Source: Pseudomonas silvicola (GTDB lineage Bacteria; Pseudomonadota; Gammaproteobacteria; Pseudomonadales; Pseudomonadaceae). Taken from it: a stretch of 64,000 nucleotides of DNA. Positions within the stretch are counted from its first letter, which is position 1. The number at the start of each line of letters is the position of its first letter. The stretch is taken from positions 1,280,001-1,344,000 of the forward strand of contig NZ_CP093280.1 in assembly GCF_026651855.1 (NCBI RefSeq), in the 5' to 3' direction. The position numbers and the translations under genes were made by a program. The notes under the pieces are model-generated. The model was not told the DNA's origin. It searched no databases and saw only the letters and a program-made list of their open reading frames with translations. Of this stretch, positions 44,555 through 52,481 are shown piece by piece.

Positions 44555-45409
44555 ATGCCCATCGCGCAATTGATCACCCCCCGGCAACTGGCTGCTCAGC
44601 TTGAGCAGCCCTCGCTGGTGGTACTGGATTGTCGTTTTGCCCTTGAAGACCCCGACTACGGCCAGCGCAGCTATGCCGAAGGGCACATCGCCGGCGCGCA
44701 TTTCGCCGACCTGGAGCGTGACCTCAGTGGCCGAGTGGTGAAAGGGGTGACCGGGCGCCACCCTCTGCCCGAGCCGGGCCGCCTGCTGGAGCGCTTCCAG
44801 CATTGGGGCATCAGCGCCGACAGTAACGTGGTGCTGTACGACGACGGCCCGGGTGCTTTCGCGGCCCGCGCCTGGTGGTTGCTGGCATGGCTGGGCAAGC
44901 GCAATGGCGTCGCGATTCTCGATGGTGGCCTGAAGGCCTGGCATGCGGCTGGTTTGCCCTTGAGCCTGGATGCCCCGGGTCACACGGCGGGCCACCTGCA
45001 TGGCAAGCCGGACCCCAGCCTGCTGGTAACCGCCAGGCAGTTGCAGGAGCGCCTGGGCCAGGCCGACCTGACGTTGCTCGATGCTCGGGCACTGCCGCGT
45101 TTCCGGGGTGAAGTGGAACCCATCGACCCGGTAGCCGGGCACATTCCGGGTGCCCAGTGCGCGGCATTTACGGACAACCTGGGGGCCGATGGGTGCTTTC
45201 TGCCCGTGGACGAGCTCAAGCAGCGCTTCGCGAGCAGATTGGCCGGGCGGCCGGTGGAATCGCTGGTGGCCTATTGCGGCTCCGGGGTAACGGCCTGTCA
45301 TAACCTGTTCGCCCTGTGCCTGGCGGGCTACCCGCTGGCGCCGCTGTACGCCGGTTCCTGGAGCGAGTGGATCACCGACCCTCAGCGCCCACTGGCTACC
45401 GGCGACTGA
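44555..45409 (+). CDS. sseA: 3-mercaptopyruvate / thiosulfate sulfurtransferase
   Basis: A 284 aa two-domain rhodanese. The active Cys is C241 in the loop CGSGVTA, which is typical of 3-mercaptopyruvate sulfurtransferases; the N-terminal domain is catalytically silent. The start ATG 44555 follows GGGAGG. Its 3' end overlaps the convergent AraC gene by 28 bp. Usual length for SseA. Confidence 0.9.
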   Translation: MPIAQLITPRQLAAQLEQPSLVVLDCRFALEDPDYGQRSYAEGHIAGAHFADLERDLSGRVVKGVTGRHPLPEPGRLLERFQHWGISADSNVVLYDDGPGAFAARAWWLLAWLGKRNGVAILDGGLKAWHAAGLPLSLDAPGHTAGHLHGKPDPSLLVTARQLQERLGQADLTLLDARALPRFRGEVEPIDPVAGHIPGAQCAAFTDNLGADGCFLPVDELKQRFASRLAGRPVESLVAYCGSGVTACHNLFALCLAGYPLAPLYAGSWSEWITDPQRPLATGD

Positions 45410-46233
45410 CCCCCAGCGTCACGGTAGGCACGGGGGCCCACCCCGTAGACTTTCTTGAATTGCCGGCTCAGGTGGCTCTGGTCGGCGAACCCCAGTTGCA
45501 TGGCCACCTGCACCGGCAGGCAGCCGTCACGCAGCAAGGCGCGGGCGCGGGCTAGGCGCTGTTGCATCAGCCAGGCGTGGGGTGGCAGGCCAGTGGCCTT
45601 GCGAAAACAGCGGGCGAAGTGGAACGGTGACAGGTGCACGGCCTCGGCCAGTGCTTCAAGTGAAGGTGGCTCGGCCAGATGCGTCAGCAGCAGCTCCTTG
45701 GCCCGGGCGATCGCCCTGGGCTCGCGGCCTGCTTCGCCGGGCAGGCGCAGCTTGGCGTGACGGGCGAACAGCGCCAGCATCATTTCCCGCCACAAGGTCT
45801 GCTGTTCCAGCGCTTCGCTTGCGTTTTCCAGCAGCCGGTGCAGGTGGTGGAAACCGGCGACCAGGTCGGGGTCGCGGTACAGGGTTTCACTGAACGCATG
45901 GGTAGCGCAGGTGCTGATGTCCAGCTCTTGCATCAGGCTGTCGAGCCGGGTGTTATGCGGGTAGAAAGCCCGGTACAGCCAGCCTTGGTCGTGGCCCTTG
46001 CTGCCGGTGTGCACCTCATCCGGGTTGATCAGCACCAGAGTACCCCGTGGTGCAAGGTGGTCAGCGCCGCGATAGCGATAGCGCTGGGCGCCGTCGACGA
46101 TCATGCCGATCACGAAGCCGTCATGCACATGGGGCACGAAGCGTTGTTCGATGTAGCGTGCCGACAGCAACTCCACACCCGCCAAGGGGGGTGCCTGCCA
46201 GAAGTGGATGGATTCACCCGCCTTGCCGGTCAT
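45382..46233 (-). CDS. AraC-family transcription regulator
   Basis: A 283 aa protein with an N-terminal cupin-like AraC sensing domain (HVHDGFVIGMIVDGAQRYRY, PRGTLVLINPDEVHTG) and two C-terminal helix-turn-helix motifs (SLEALAEAVHLSPFHFARCF, and VQVAMQLGFADQSHLSRQFK). ATG 46233 overlaps the yheT stop by one base (TGATG), suggesting coupling; an in-frame start at 46254 lies within yheT. The neighbourhood does not reveal its regulon. Confidence 0.88.
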   Translation of the reverse strand: MTGKAGESIHFWQAPPLAGVELLSARYIEQRFVPHVHDGFVIGMIVDGAQRYRYRGADHLAPRGTLVLINPDEVHTGSKGHDQGWLYRAFYPHNTRLDSLMQELDISTCATHAFSETLYRDPDLVAGFHHLHRLLENASEALEQQTLWREMMLALFARHAKLRLPGEAGREPRAIARAKELLLTHLAEPPSLEALAEAVHLSPFHFARCFRKATGLPPHAWLMQQRLARARALLRDGCLPVQVAMQLGFADQSHLSRQFKKVYGVGPRAYRDAGGQSPVASGR

Positions 46234-47237
46234 CACGCCAGCCCCATCAGCCACTGCGGGATGCGCCGTTCCAGGTAGTAACCCGGCTTGCCGAGGCGCC
46301 CGTCGACAAAGCCCACATGCCCGCCGTGCTCATGCAGCTCGAAGGTGGTGCTGGCGGACAACTCGCCCGGCTGCGGCAGGCTGTGACGGAACACGAAGGG
46401 GTCGTCTTCGGCCTGGATGATCAGGGTTGGCGTATGGTTGTGCGCCAGGTAGTAACCGCTGGAAGAACGACGGTAGTAGTCGTGGGCATCCGTGAAGCCG
46501 TTGAGCGGCGCGGTGACCTTGCCGTCGAAGTCCCAGAAGGTACGCAAATTCTTCAGCGGGCCCAGGTTGCTCAGCGTGGCCAGGCCGTCCTGCCTGCCGT
46601 CGTGCTGGAAGCGTCGCTGCTTGTCTTTCACGTAGGCGAGCATCTCGCGCATGAAATGCGCCTGGTAGACCTTGGAAAAACCCAGCCCGATACGGTCCGC
46701 GCACTGGTCCAGGCGGAAAGGTACTGACACCGCCACGGCGCCTTGCAGTTGGCTGGCGCTGCCCGCTTCGCCCAGGTGCTTGAGCAGAATGTTGCCGCCC
46801 AGGGAATAGCCGACGGCGAACAGTGGCGCCATGGGGCGATGGCGGTGCAGGTGGTCGATGACTTCCGCCAGGTCTTCGCTGCTGCCGGAGTGGTAACTGC
46901 GCGCCAGCAGGTTGGGCTCGCCCGAGCAGCCTCGCCAGTTGACCGCCACGCTGGCCCAGCCTTGCGCGGCCAATGCACGCTGCAGGCCCACCACATAGTG
47001 GGAGTTGGAAGAGCCGGTCAGGCCGTGCAGCACCAGTACCAGCGGGCTATCGGGGCTATGGGGCCCGTGCCAGTCCAGGTCCATGAAGTCGCCGTCGGCC
47101 AGCCACAGGCGTTGCCGTTCACGCACCAGTGCAGGCTGGCGGCGCAGTGTGGGGCCCCAGAGCGTTTGCAGGTGCGGGTTGCCGAAGCCCCGGGCGGGGC
47201 GGAAAGGCGCAACGGGTTGCGCGGTAGACGTGTCCAC
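46233..47237 (-). CDS. yheT: YheT-type alpha/beta hydrolase
   Basis: A 334 aa hydrolase of the YheT/ABHD1-3 group. Features: FRPARGFGNPHLQTLWGPTL at the N-terminus, oxyanion strand LVLHGLTGSS, nucleophile elbow GYSLGGN, and a late His in HEHGGHVGFVDG. GTG 47237 is chosen because GGAGG lies 12 nt upstream; a TTG at 47255 is in frame. The natural substrate is not known; family members act on esters and acyl lipids. Confidence 0.82.
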   Translation of the reverse strand: MDTSTAQPVAPFRPARGFGNPHLQTLWGPTLRRQPALVRERQRLWLADGDFMDLDWHGPHSPDSPLVLVLHGLTGSSNSHYVVGLQRALAAQGWASVAVNWRGCSGEPNLLARSYHSGSSEDLAEVIDHLHRHRPMAPLFAVGYSLGGNILLKHLGEAGSASQLQGAVAVSVPFRLDQCADRIGLGFSKVYQAHFMREMLAYVKDKQRRFQHDGRQDGLATLSNLGPLKNLRTFWDFDGKVTAPLNGFTDAHDYYRRSSSGYYLAHNHTPTLIIQAEDDPFVFRHSLPQPGELSASTTFELHEHGGHVGFVDGRLGKPGYYLERRIPQWLMGLA

Positions 47238-47323
47238 GGGTGTTTCTTCCTCCAATTACTGGCGTAGGGTGCCATGATTGGAGGAAGGTGTGTCGGGATT
47301 TTGCCGGCAGCGTTGACGAGCTT

Positions 47324-47914
47324 TCAGCCACGCTGCCAGAGCGCGTAATACACCTGGCCGGCCTTCTTCTCCCGATGCAACCGCCAGTTCTGCGGCAGCC
47401 CCGATGCCGAAGGCGGTGTTTCGCTCTCGGTGTACACCCAGGCCCCTTCGCTCAACCAGCCACGGGTTTCCAGCAACTCGCAGGCAGGCGCCAGCAGGTT
47501 CTGGTGGAACGGTGGGTCGAGGAACACCATGTTGAACGCGCTGGCCGCCTGGGTCTCCAGGTAGCGCAGTGCATCGCTTTGCAGCAACTGGCCGGTGCCG
47601 CACTTGAGCAGGTCCAGGTTGCTGCGCAGGCTGACGATGGCCTGGGCGTTGCTGTCCAGGGCCAGGCCCATGCTGGCGCCGCGCGACAAGGCCTCCAGGT
47701 ACAGCGCGCCGCTGCCGCAGAACGGGTCCAGCACCTTGGCGCCTTCGACATGGGGCGCCAGCCAGTTGAACAGGGTTTCACGCACCCGGTCCGGCGTGGG
47801 GCGCAGGCCCGGGCCGTCGGGAAAGCTCAGCTTGCGGCTGCGCCATTGGCCGCCAATGATGCGCAGCTGGCCCTGGCCGTTGTGTTTCACAGGTTTTGCA
47901 GAAGGATTGGCCAT
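47324..47914 (-). CDS. rsmD: 16S rRNA (guanine-966-N2)-methyltransferase RsmD
   Basis: A 196 aa SAM methyltransferase modifying G966 of 16S rRNA. Motifs: IIGGQWRSRKLSFPDGPGLR at the RNA-contacting N-terminus, VLDPFCGSGALYLEALSRGA for SAM, and the catalytic DPPF. It overlaps the upstream M16 peptidase stop by one base, continuing a three-gene minus-strand operon; rsmD next to ftsY is a conserved arrangement across gammaproteobacteria. Confidence 0.94.
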   Translation of the reverse strand: MANPSAKPVKHNGQGQLRIIGGQWRSRKLSFPDGPGLRPTPDRVRETLFNWLAPHVEGAKVLDPFCGSGALYLEALSRGASMGLALDSNAQAIVSLRSNLDLLKCGTGQLLQSDALRYLETQAASAFNMVFLDPPFHQNLLAPACELLETRGWLSEGAWVYTESETPPSASGLPQNWRLHREKKAGQVYYALWQRG

Positions 47915-49380
47915 TAATGCTCCGGAACGCCCATGGGTTGTTCCTGGGGTTTGTCTGTAGGGGGTGGCAATGGCTTCTGGGGCACGGTGGGGCCGGCGGT
48001 GACGATCACCAGCTTGTCGGCATCCAGGTGGCGGTTGAGTGCCGCCTTCACCTGGTCGACCGTCAGGCTCTGCGACTGCTGCATGAAGTCTTCCAGAAAG
48101 CTCAGGGGCAGATTATAGAAGCCAATGGCCCCCAATTGCCCAACGATGCTCGCGTTGCTGGCGGTGGAAAGCGGGAAACTACCGGCCAGTTCACGCTTGG
48201 CGTTGTCCAGTTCCTCCTGGGTAGGGCCGTTTTTCAGGTAGTCGCGCAGGATGTCCTGCACTAGCCCCAGGGTGCCCTCGCTGAGTTCGGCGCGGGTCTG
48301 CAGGCTGATCGAGAAGGGGCCGCGGGCCTGCATCGGGGTGAAGCCCGAGTAGATACCGTAGGTGAGGCCGCGTTTCTCGCGTACTTCGCTCATCAGGCGG
48401 GTACCGAAGGTACCGCCACCGAGGATTTGGTTGCCCAGCGACAGGGCGGCATAGTCCGGGTCGTCACGCTGAATGCCCAGTTCGGCGAGCAGCATGGTGG
48501 TCTGCTTGGAGGGAAATTCGATATGGGTCAGGCCGGCCTTCGGTGCCTGTGGGTCAGGCATGTGTGGCAGCGCCGGGCCCTTGGGCAGCGCCGAGGACAC
48601 CTGTTCGGCGATTTTTGCCGCTTCGTCCCGGGACAGGTCGCCGACGATGGCGATCACGGCGTTGCCCGCCGCGTAGGCGCGGTTGTGGAAGGCCCGGAGC
48701 TGTTGAGCGTTAATGGCGGCGATGGACTTGGCGTCGCCGTCGCTGGGGTGCGCGTACGGGTGGTCGCCGTAGAGGCGGCTGAACAGTTCATTGCCCGCCA
48801 GTTTGCCAGGGTTCTGCTTCTGGTACTGGAAGCTGGCCAGCAACTGGTTCTTGATGCGTGCCATGGAGTCGGCTGGGAAAGTCGGCTTGCCCACCACCTC
48901 GGCGAACAGCTTGAGCGCCGGTTCGCGCTTGTCGCTGGCGCTCAGGCTGCGCAGCGAGGCCACGGCCATGTCGCGGTAGGCGCCATTGCCGAAGTCGGCG
49001 CCCAGGCCTTCGAAGCCCTGGGCGATGGCCTCGACGTTCTTGCCGGCCACGCCTTCGTTGAGCATGGCGTTGGTGAGCAGGGCGATGCCGGGGCTCTTCT
49101 GGTCCTGGCTGCTGCCGGCGGCGAAGGTCAGGCGCAGGTCGAACATGGGCAACTGCCGGGCCTCGACGAACATCACCTTGGAGCCGGCGGCGGTCTGCCA
49201 GGTCTGGATGTCCATCATCCGGTGGCTGGGCGCCTTGGTGTCCATTTCCTTCAGGGTCTGCAGCTTGTCCAGCGGCTGGGCAGGCGCGCCGGCGGTGTCG
49301 GCCATGGCCTGGCCGGCCATCAGCGCCGCCATCAGCGCGGCGCCCAGCAGGGCGCGGCGGGGTTGAATGCGCTTATTCAT
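47914..49380 (-). CDS. M16-family peptidase homologue, inactive partner
   Basis: A 488 aa exported M16 protein with a signal peptide (ALLGAALMAALMAGQAMA). The position where active members have HxxEH reads LTFAAGSSQDQKSPGIALLT, so the zinc site is absent; the C-terminal M16 fold is kept (KRGLTYGIYSGFTPMQARGP). It overlaps the catalytic partner gene by 8 bp, forming the usual non-catalytic/catalytic heterodimer pair of the bacterial periplasm. Confidence 0.87.
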   Translation of the reverse strand: MNKRIQPRRALLGAALMAALMAGQAMADTAGAPAQPLDKLQTLKEMDTKAPSHRMMDIQTWQTAAGSKVMFVEARQLPMFDLRLTFAAGSSQDQKSPGIALLTNAMLNEGVAGKNVEAIAQGFEGLGADFGNGAYRDMAVASLRSLSASDKREPALKLFAEVVGKPTFPADSMARIKNQLLASFQYQKQNPGKLAGNELFSRLYGDHPYAHPSDGDAKSIAAINAQQLRAFHNRAYAAGNAVIAIVGDLSRDEAAKIAEQVSSALPKGPALPHMPDPQAPKAGLTHIEFPSKQTTMLLAELGIQRDDPDYAALSLGNQILGGGTFGTRLMSEVREKRGLTYGIYSGFTPMQARGPFSISLQTRAELSEGTLGLVQDILRDYLKNGPTQEELDNAKRELAGSFPLSTASNASIVGQLGAIGFYNLPLSFLEDFMQQSQSLTVDQVKAALNRHLDADKLVIVTAGPTVPQKPLPPPTDKPQEQPMGVPEH

Positions 49381-50728
49381 GCGCCGATTCCTCTGGCAAT
49401 ACGTGGGCGACGCTCAGGCGTGACCGGGTGAAATAGGTGCGGGCAGCGTTCTGGATGTCCTGGGGGGTGACGCTCTTGATGTCATCCAGTTCGGTGTCCA
49501 TCAGCTTCCACGACAGGCCCACGGTTTCCAGTTGGCCGATGGTGGTGGCCTGGCTGCTGATGGAGTCGCGCTCGTAGACCAGGCCGGCAATGACCTGGGC
49601 GCGCACGCGTTCGAGTTCGTCAGCGGTCGGCGGCTTGGTCTTGAGTTCATCCAGCAGGCGCCAGAAGCCTTTCTCGACGTCGGCGAGGGTCTTTTTCTTC
49701 TGGGTATTGGGCGTACCCGATAGCATGAACAGGCTGTCGCCGCGGGTGAATGGGTTGTAGCTGGCCGAAGCGCCGGTGACCAGTTCTTCGCCGCGTTCCA
49801 ACTGCGTGGACAGGCGTGCGCTGTAACCGCCGTCCAGCAGCGCCGAGATCAGGCGCAGGGCCTGGGCGTCGCGGGGGGTGGTGGCGGTGGCCAGGCCTGG
49901 CACGTTGAAGCCGTAGACCACGCTGGGCAGTTCGGTTTTCACGTGCACGGTGATCTGCCGCTCGCCCGGCTCTGCCAGTTCCAGCGGGATCTTGCTCGGT
50001 GGCGTGGCACGCCGGGCGATACCAGCGAAGAAACGCTGGGCCAGCGCCTTGACCTGGTCGGGGGTGACGTCGCCCACCACGACCAGGGTGGCGTTGTTGG
50101 GCACATACCACGCCTTGTACCAGTCGCGCAGTTCTTCGATCTTCATGCGGTCCAGGTCAGCCATCCAGCCGATGGTCGGCGTGTGGTAGCCGCTGGCCGG
50201 GTAGGCCATGGCCTTGAACAGCTCGAAGGCCTTGGCATTTGGCTTGTCGTCGGTGCGCATGCGCCGCTCTTCCTTGATCACCTCGATCTCGCGGCTGAAT
50301 TCGTCGGCCGGCAGTTTCAGGGTGGCCATGCGGTCGGCTTCCAGCTCCATGGCCACAGGCAGTCGGTCCTTGGCCAGCACCTGGTAGAAGGCGGTGTAGT
50401 CGTCGCTGGTGAAGGCGTTTTCCTCGGCGCCCAGGTCGCGCAGCACCCGCGAGGCTTCGCCCGGGCCGAGTTTCTCGCTGCCCTTGAACATCATGTGTTC
50501 CAGGGCGTGGGACAGGCCGGTCTGGCCAGGGGTTTCGTAGCTGGAGCCGACCTTGTACCAGATCTGCGAAACCACCACCGGCGCCCGGTGGTCTTCGCGC
50601 ACCACGACCTTCAGGCCGTTGTCCAGGGTGAACTCGGTGGTGGGTTGGGGATCGGCGGCGAGGGCTGCAAAAGGCAGACAAACCGAGCTGAGCAGCAGGC
50701 CGGCGGCACGGCGGGCTAGAGCATTCAT
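49373..50728 (-). CDS. M16-family zinc peptidase, catalytic partner
   Basis: A 451 aa exported zinc peptidase with a signal peptide (LLLSSVCLPFAALA). The inverted zinc motif HxxEH is in LSHALEHMMFKGSEKLGPGE, with the distal Glu about 76 residues on (EIEVIKEERRMR). ATG 50728 (MNALARR) is chosen; an upstream in-frame start at 50773 would place a basic extension before the signal. It heads an operon with the inactive partner and rsmD, divergent from ftsY. Confidence 0.9.
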   Translation of the reverse strand: MNALARRAAGLLLSSVCLPFAALAADPQPTTEFTLDNGLKVVVREDHRAPVVVSQIWYKVGSSYETPGQTGLSHALEHMMFKGSEKLGPGEASRVLRDLGAEENAFTSDDYTAFYQVLAKDRLPVAMELEADRMATLKLPADEFSREIEVIKEERRMRTDDKPNAKAFELFKAMAYPASGYHTPTIGWMADLDRMKIEELRDWYKAWYVPNNATLVVVGDVTPDQVKALAQRFFAGIARRATPPSKIPLELAEPGERQITVHVKTELPSVVYGFNVPGLATATTPRDAQALRLISALLDGGYSARLSTQLERGEELVTGASASYNPFTRGDSLFMLSGTPNTQKKKTLADVEKGFWRLLDELKTKPPTADELERVRAQVIAGLVYERDSISSQATTIGQLETVGLSWKLMDTELDDIKSVTPQDIQNAARTYFTRSRLSVAHVLPEESAHE

Positions 50729-50960
50729 TCGTTTTTTAACCTGTCGGACTGCCCGCTTGGTCTTAGCGTCCACGGGCGAGGAGGTGCTAGGATACTGATC
50801 CGGTTACCTGGCGACCATGCCTGGTTGCAGAGAATGGCCTGCGGGCTCTCTACAAAATGTTGCGCATGAACGAGCCGGGAAAAATACAGTCTGTTCTGCG
50901 TTATTAGAATTTCCTGAGGCGCCGCATTGGCGCGTCGCTACCTTGAGATAGCCGTCCTCC

Positions 50961-52481
50961 ATGTTTGGTTCCAACGACGACAAAAAGTCCCCCGAGAAGA
51001 AAGGCCTGTTCGGCTGGCTGCGCAAAAAGCCGCAGCAAGAAGCGGTCGAGCAGCCCAAAGCCCCTGAAACCGTGGCTCCCGAGCTCCCCGTCGAGGTAGC
51101 GTCCGAGCCAGCGCTGGCGCCTGCGCCCCAGGCAGTGGCCGAGCCCGAGCCAACTGCCGCCCCCGCGCCGGCCGGCCTGGTGCTGCCAGTGCCGGAAGAG
51201 CCGGTGGCCCTGGTGCCAGACCTGGAACCCCACGCACCGCCGCCGATCGCGCCGGTAGCTGAAGGGGTGGCCCCCGTCGTCGAGCCGGTCATCGAGCCCG
51301 TTCTCGAACGGGCCGAGCCGGTGGTCGCGCCCGTTGTGGTCCCTGAAACGGTCCCTGCGCCTGTCGCCGCCGAGCCCGAGCCGGCGCCAGTTCAAGCGCC
51401 CGTTGCCGAAGTGCTGCCGCAGCCCATTCCAGAGCCGGCCCCGGCGCCAGTGGCCTCTGCCCCGGCGCCAGTGGCGGTGCCCGCGCCGCAGCCAGCTCCC
51501 GAGCCTGAGCCCCAGCCGGAACCCGCTGGCCAGGCTGACGCCGGCAACAAGGTCGGCTTCTTTGCCCGCCTCAAGCAAGGCCTGGCCAAGACCAGCGCCA
51601 GCCTGGGCGAGGGCATGTCGTTCCTGTTCCTGGGCAAGAAAAACATCGATGACGACCTGCTCGAAGAGATCGAGACCCGCCTGTTGACCGCCGATGTCGG
51701 CGTCGAGGCTACCTCGCTGATCGTGCAGAACCTGACCCAGAAGGTTGCCCGCAAGCAGCTGGCCGATGCCGACGCGCTGTACAAGTCGCTGCAGGGCGAG
51801 CTCACCGACCTGCTGCGCCCGGTCGAGCAGCCATTGAAGATCGCCTCGCAGAACAAGCCGTTCGTGATCCTGGTGGTAGGCGTCAACGGTGCCGGCAAGA
51901 CCACCACCATCGGCAAGCTGGCCAAGAAGCTGCAACTGGAAGGCAAGAAAGTCATGCTGGCCGCCGGCGATACCTTCCGTGCCGCCGCCGTGGAACAACT
52001 GCAGGTGTGGGGCGAGCGCAACAAGATTCCGGTCATCGCCCAGCACACCGGCGCCGACTCGGCCTCGGTGATCTTCGACGCCGTGCAGGCTGCCAAGGCC
52101 CGTAACATCGATGTGTTGATCGCCGACACCGCTGGCCGCCTGCACACCAAAGACAACCTGATGGAAGAACTGAAAAAGGTTCGCCGGGTGATCGGCAAGC
52201 TCGACGCCGACGCGCCTCACGAAGTGCTGCTGGTGCTCGACGCGGGTACCGGCCAGAACGCCATCAACCAAGCCAAGCAGTTCAACCAGACCGTGGCCCT
52301 GACCGGCCTGGCGCTGACCAAGCTGGACGGCACCGCCAAGGGTGGGGTGATCTTCGCCCTGGCCAAGCAGTTCGGCCTGCCTATTCGCTATATCGGCGTG
52401 GGCGAAGGCATCGACGATTTGCGTACCTTTGAAGCAGAACCCTTTGTCCAGGCACTGTTTGCCGAGCGGGAGCGTTCATGA
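50961..52481 (+). CDS. ftsY: Signal recognition particle receptor FtsY
   Basis: FtsY docks ribosome-SRP complexes at the membrane. The 506 aa protein has a long N-terminal A domain (residues ~30-195) that is extremely rich in Pro, Ala, Glu and Val, followed by the NG domain with P-loop GVNGAGKTT at 307-315, the AAGDTFRAAAVEQL segment and the DTAGRLHTK G3 motif. The stop overlaps the ftsE start (ATGA), so ftsY, ftsE and ftsX are one operon and frame loss in ftsE could matter for ftsX. Confidence 0.96.
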   Translation: MFGSNDDKKSPEKKGLFGWLRKKPQQEAVEQPKAPETVAPELPVEVASEPALAPAPQAVAEPEPTAAPAPAGLVLPVPEEPVALVPDLEPHAPPPIAPVAEGVAPVVEPVIEPVLERAEPVVAPVVVPETVPAPVAAEPEPAPVQAPVAEVLPQPIPEPAPAPVASAPAPVAVPAPQPAPEPEPQPEPAGQADAGNKVGFFARLKQGLAKTSASLGEGMSFLFLGKKNIDDDLLEEIETRLLTADVGVEATSLIVQNLTQKVARKQLADADALYKSLQGELTDLLRPVEQPLKIASQNKPFVILVVGVNGAGKTTTIGKLAKKLQLEGKKVMLAAGDTFRAAAVEQLQVWGERNKIPVIAQHTGADSASVIFDAVQAAKARNIDVLIADTAGRLHTKDNLMEELKKVRRVIGKLDADAPHEVLLVLDAGTGQNAINQAKQFNQTVALTGLALTKLDGTAKGGVIFALAKQFGLPIRYIGVGEGIDDLRTFEAEPFVQALFAERERS